Of a stretch of 64,000 nucleotides of DNA, positions 62,377 through 64,000 are shown in pieces; the first letter of the stretch is position 1, and every line of letters begins with the position of its first letter. The stretch is from NCBI GenBank assembly GCA_002338565.1, contig DDIN01000008.1, positions 1,059,567 to 1,123,566 of the forward strand. The letters are read 5' to 3'. Source of the stretch: Hyphomonadaceae bacterium UBA1849. Its GTDB lineage: Bacteria; Pseudomonadota; Alphaproteobacteria; Caulobacterales; Hyphomonadaceae. The position numbers were made by a program, and so were the translations under genes. The notes beneath the pieces are model-generated. The model searched no databases. It had not been told where the DNA came from and was given only the letters and a program-made list of their open reading frames with translations.

Positions 62377-62402
62377 CGGACCCCCTGAAACTTTCTGGTC
62401 CG
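62377..62402. promoter_or_regulatory. Inverted repeat in the pilA upstream region
   Basis: CGGACC at 62377-62382 and its exact complement GGTCCG at 62397-62402, with 14 bp between, lie about 95 bp before pilA. A TTAAC half-site (62373-62377) adjoins the left arm. This could be an operator; the arms are only 6 bp, so chance remains possible. Confidence 0.3.
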
Positions 62403-62497
62403 GTGAACTTCGTTTTCATCTCAATCGCATAGTCTGATTTTCGACCCGGGGACGAACACACGTTGACGGGCCATCCTTGCCTATGTGGGAGATAGAA

Positions 62498-62659
62498 ATG
62501 AAAAACATCGTACGTTTTCTTAAAGACAAATCTGGTGCAACTGCAATTGAGTATGGCCTGATCGCTGCGCTCATCGCTGTTGCTGTTATTTCTGGCGTTA
62601 CCGCTCTCGGTACAAACGCTGGTACAACATTCCAGACAGTTGCTGACGAAATGGCTTAA
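62498..62659 (+). CDS. pilA: Flp-type pilin
   Basis: A 53-residue Flp prepilin, the major subunit of a tight-adherence pilus. The 13-residue leader ends in KDKSG, then ATAIEYGLIAALIAVAV begins the mature 40-residue pilin with glutamate at +5. I start at ATG 62498, after the GGGAGA about 8 nt upstream. Upstream in-frame ATGs do not fit the family. It is followed by a good terminator and then cpaA. Confidence 0.95.
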   Translation: MKNIVRFLKDKSGATAIEYGLIAALIAVAVISGVTALGTNAGTTFQTVADEMA

Positions 62660-62701
62660 TAGCCAGGCCGTCAAATTTGCGAATTTCGCAGGTTTACAGG
62701 A

Positions 62702-62732
62702 AACCGTCGGGCATTTCGCCCGGCGGTTTTTT
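62702..62732 (+). terminator. Terminator after pilA
   Basis: Stem AACCGTCGGGC / GCCCGGCGGTT (11 bp including one G-U pair), loop ATTTC, then six Ts. It lies 43 bp after the pilA stop and would let pilA be made in excess over the assembly genes downstream. Confidence 0.9.
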
Positions 62733-62853
62733 GCTGCGCGCAATCTGGCTCGAACTGAACATGGCTAAGAAGCGCGGCGAACTCGTTCGAAAGCCTCAAC
62801 ATTTCATTCAGTAATTCTTGTCACCCTATTCTTTGAAACTACAGGGATAGGAC

Positions 62854-63381
62854 ATGTTGGCTACGGTATTAATCGCGCTTTTTCTTGCGGGACTTATCTT
62901 TGGTGCGCTGCACGATGTAGCGAGCATGACCATTCCAAACTGGCTCTCAATTGCTTTTGCAGTTCTTTTTCCGGTGGGAACGTTAATTCTCGGCGTACCT
63001 CTGGTAACAATTGGCTGGCATATACTTGCCGGTTTTATTGCGCTCCTCATCTGTTTCGGCCTGTTTTCGATCGGCGTGTTTGGTGGCGGTGACGCAAAAC
63101 TTATCCCGGCTGTGATGGTCTGGGTCGGACCGGCCGGTGCAATGGCCTTTGTTTACGGGCTAGCGCTGACAGGCGGCCTGCTCGCCATTCTGATTCTTAT
63201 GTCGCGCCGTTTTGTCCCGTCTCACGCGGTTCCAGGCTTTCTGCAGCGGTCCGTCGTTGAAGGCCCGGGCATTCCATATGCCGTAGCCATCGCGTTCGGC
63301 GGCGTCTGGGCGATCCCGGCCAGCCCGGTTCTGTTTCAAATTTTCAGTGCCTCAGCGCTCAATTCGTTAACCATGCTTTAG
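62854..63381 (+). CDS. cpaA: Prepilin peptidase CpaA/TadV
   Basis: A 175-residue integral-membrane aspartic peptidase (A24 family) that processes Flp pilin and TadE-type pseudopilins. The two catalytic aspartates are in HDVASMTIPNWLS near residue 24 and GVFGGGDAKLIPA near residue 82. About six hydrophobic segments are present. The ATG is preceded by AGGGATAGGAC. Gene order pilA-cpaA-cpaB matches Caulobacter-type tad loci. Confidence 0.93.
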   Translation: MLATVLIALFLAGLIFGALHDVASMTIPNWLSIAFAVLFPVGTLILGVPLVTIGWHILAGFIALLICFGLFSIGVFGGGDAKLIPAVMVWVGPAGAMAFVYGLALTGGLLAILILMSRRFVPSHAVPGFLQRSVVEGPGIPYAVAIAFGGVWAIPASPVLFQIFSASALNSLTML

Positions 63382-63439
63382 CGGCATTGTGTTCTTTTTG
63401 GTGAAGTTTTCGGGAAATTGCCCGTAAGGAGTGGTCTCT

Positions 63440-64000
63440 GTGTCCTTAATGCGAATTCTGATTTTGGTTGTGGCAGGCGGCGCTGCGCTCGTTGCTGCAA
63501 TGCTCGTTCGTGGGATGGGACAGCAAGAAGCTCCGCCTCAGATTGTGCAGGTTGTTGAACAGCTGGCAGAGCCTGAGCCGCAAATTCCTCTGACACAGAT
63601 TCTTGTCGCTTCCGACGATATGCCGCTCGGTCACCGGATCGCACCAAACGATCTGACATGGCAGGACTGGCCGGAAGCACACCTTAACGACACATACTTC
63701 GTCTCTGAAATGTCGCCGGATGCAATCACAGAGCTCGCAGGTTCTATCGTGCGTACACCGATTTACTCTGGTGAGCCGATGATCGAGCGCAAAATCGTTC
63801 GTCCGGGTGAAAACGGCTTCATGGCTGCGATCCTGAATGATGGCATGCGCGCTGTCGCCGTTGAGATTTCGGTCGAGACAGCTGCTGGTGGCTTTATTCT
63901 TCCGAATGACCGCGTTGATGTCATTCTGACTTACGACATTGAGGTTGCCGAAGGTGACATTCTTGTAGAGCGCCCATCCACGCAAACTGTCCTCCAGAAC
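63440..64000 (+). CDS. cpaB: CpaB/RcpC pilus assembly protein, 3' part outside window
   Basis: A periplasmic, membrane-anchored component of the Tad pilus. The first 187 codons are seen. A short N-terminal membrane helix (RILILVVAGGAALVAAML) is followed by an SAF-like domain (ILVASDDMPLGHRIAPNDL, then a VAVEISVETAAGGFILPNDR segment typical of CpaB). I start at GTG 63440, 8 nt after AAGGAG; the ATG at 63449 is too far from it. No stop is reached before the end of the window. Confidence 0.92.
   Translation, partial: MSLMRILILVVAGGAALVAAMLVRGMGQQEAPPQIVQVVEQLAEPEPQIPLTQILVASDDMPLGHRIAPNDLTWQDWPEAHLNDTYFVSEMSPDAITELAGSIVRTPIYSGEPMIERKIVRPGENGFMAAILNDGMRAVAVEISVETAAGGFILPNDRVDVILTYDIEVAEGDILVERPSTQTVLQN

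Noticed and set aside
62740..62820. A tiny 17-codon frame after pilA
   Set aside because: No convincing ribosome-binding site, very short, and located just after a terminator; probably chance.

Overview
The window is a gene-dense, moderate-GC segment of an alphaproteobacterial chromosome. Several things suggest the Caulobacterales/Hyphomonadaceae group. The block trmB-metK-XRE-lnt-corC-ybeY-phoH-miaB-fur is a typical alphaproteobacterial arrangement. The Fur protein lacks CxxC zinc motifs, MutS/GlnD/MurJ/TrpS are clustered, and there is a Flp/Tad pilus locus (pilA-cpaA-cpaB) and a large TonB-dependent receptor. The genus is an inference, not a determination.

Layout. 1-20.4 kb: an almost unbroken minus-strand run. 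It holds tRNA modification (trmB, miaB, tsaB), SAM synthesis (metK), envelope genes (lnt, corC, murJ), YbeY/PhoH, Fur, RimI, a nitroreductase, an NfuA-type Fe-S carrier, a copper chaperone, TrpS, GlnD and MutS. 20.5-35.8 kb: mixed strands. It holds malic enzyme, an AmpG-like permease coupled to a soluble hybrid kinase, ComM, an orphan TadE/TadG pair, GshB, a BON lipoprotein, YraN-RsmI, an LpoA-like lipoprotein, HemW and RdgB. 35.9-41.9 kb: accessory genes that separate rdgB-hemW from rph (37-residue membrane peptide, DUF2975 protein, XRE regulator, half-size asparaginase-like protein, TPR-sulfotransferase, TonB receptor). 41.9-54.2 kb: rph, then the heat-shock genes hrcA-grpE and dnaK-dnaJ. 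Between these chaperone pairs lie an unrecognised two-gene cassette, an NhaC-type antiporter, a DODA-type dioxygenase, VanZ-like and DUF2061 membrane proteins and AlkB. 54.3-60.6 kb: MBL-fold lipoprotein, TerB-like protein, DapB, amidase, tyrosine phosphatase and an MFS permease. 60.6-64 kb: the Tad pilus locus, cut by the window end inside cpaB.

Regulation readable in the DNA. A direct-repeat LexA-type box (GAAC-N7-GAAC) lies 43 bp upstream of comM. A heat-shock (RpoH-type) promoter precedes dnaK. A Fur-box-like site precedes the DUF2061 gene. Intrinsic terminators follow the XRE gene upstream of metK, maeB/ampG, the DUF2975-XRE module, the TonB receptor, grpE and pilA. The 422-bp comM-tadE gap is the only long gene-free stretch. 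It is AT-rich and carries a perfect DnaA box, three GTTAAC-centred motifs, a palindrome and the LexA-type box.

No rRNA, tRNA, CRISPR array, transposase or prophage was seen. The most promising leads for something undescribed are the 44.6-46.5 kb cassette, the 37-residue peptide/DUF2975/XRE module with its 14-bp direct repeats, and the comM-tadE intergenic region.
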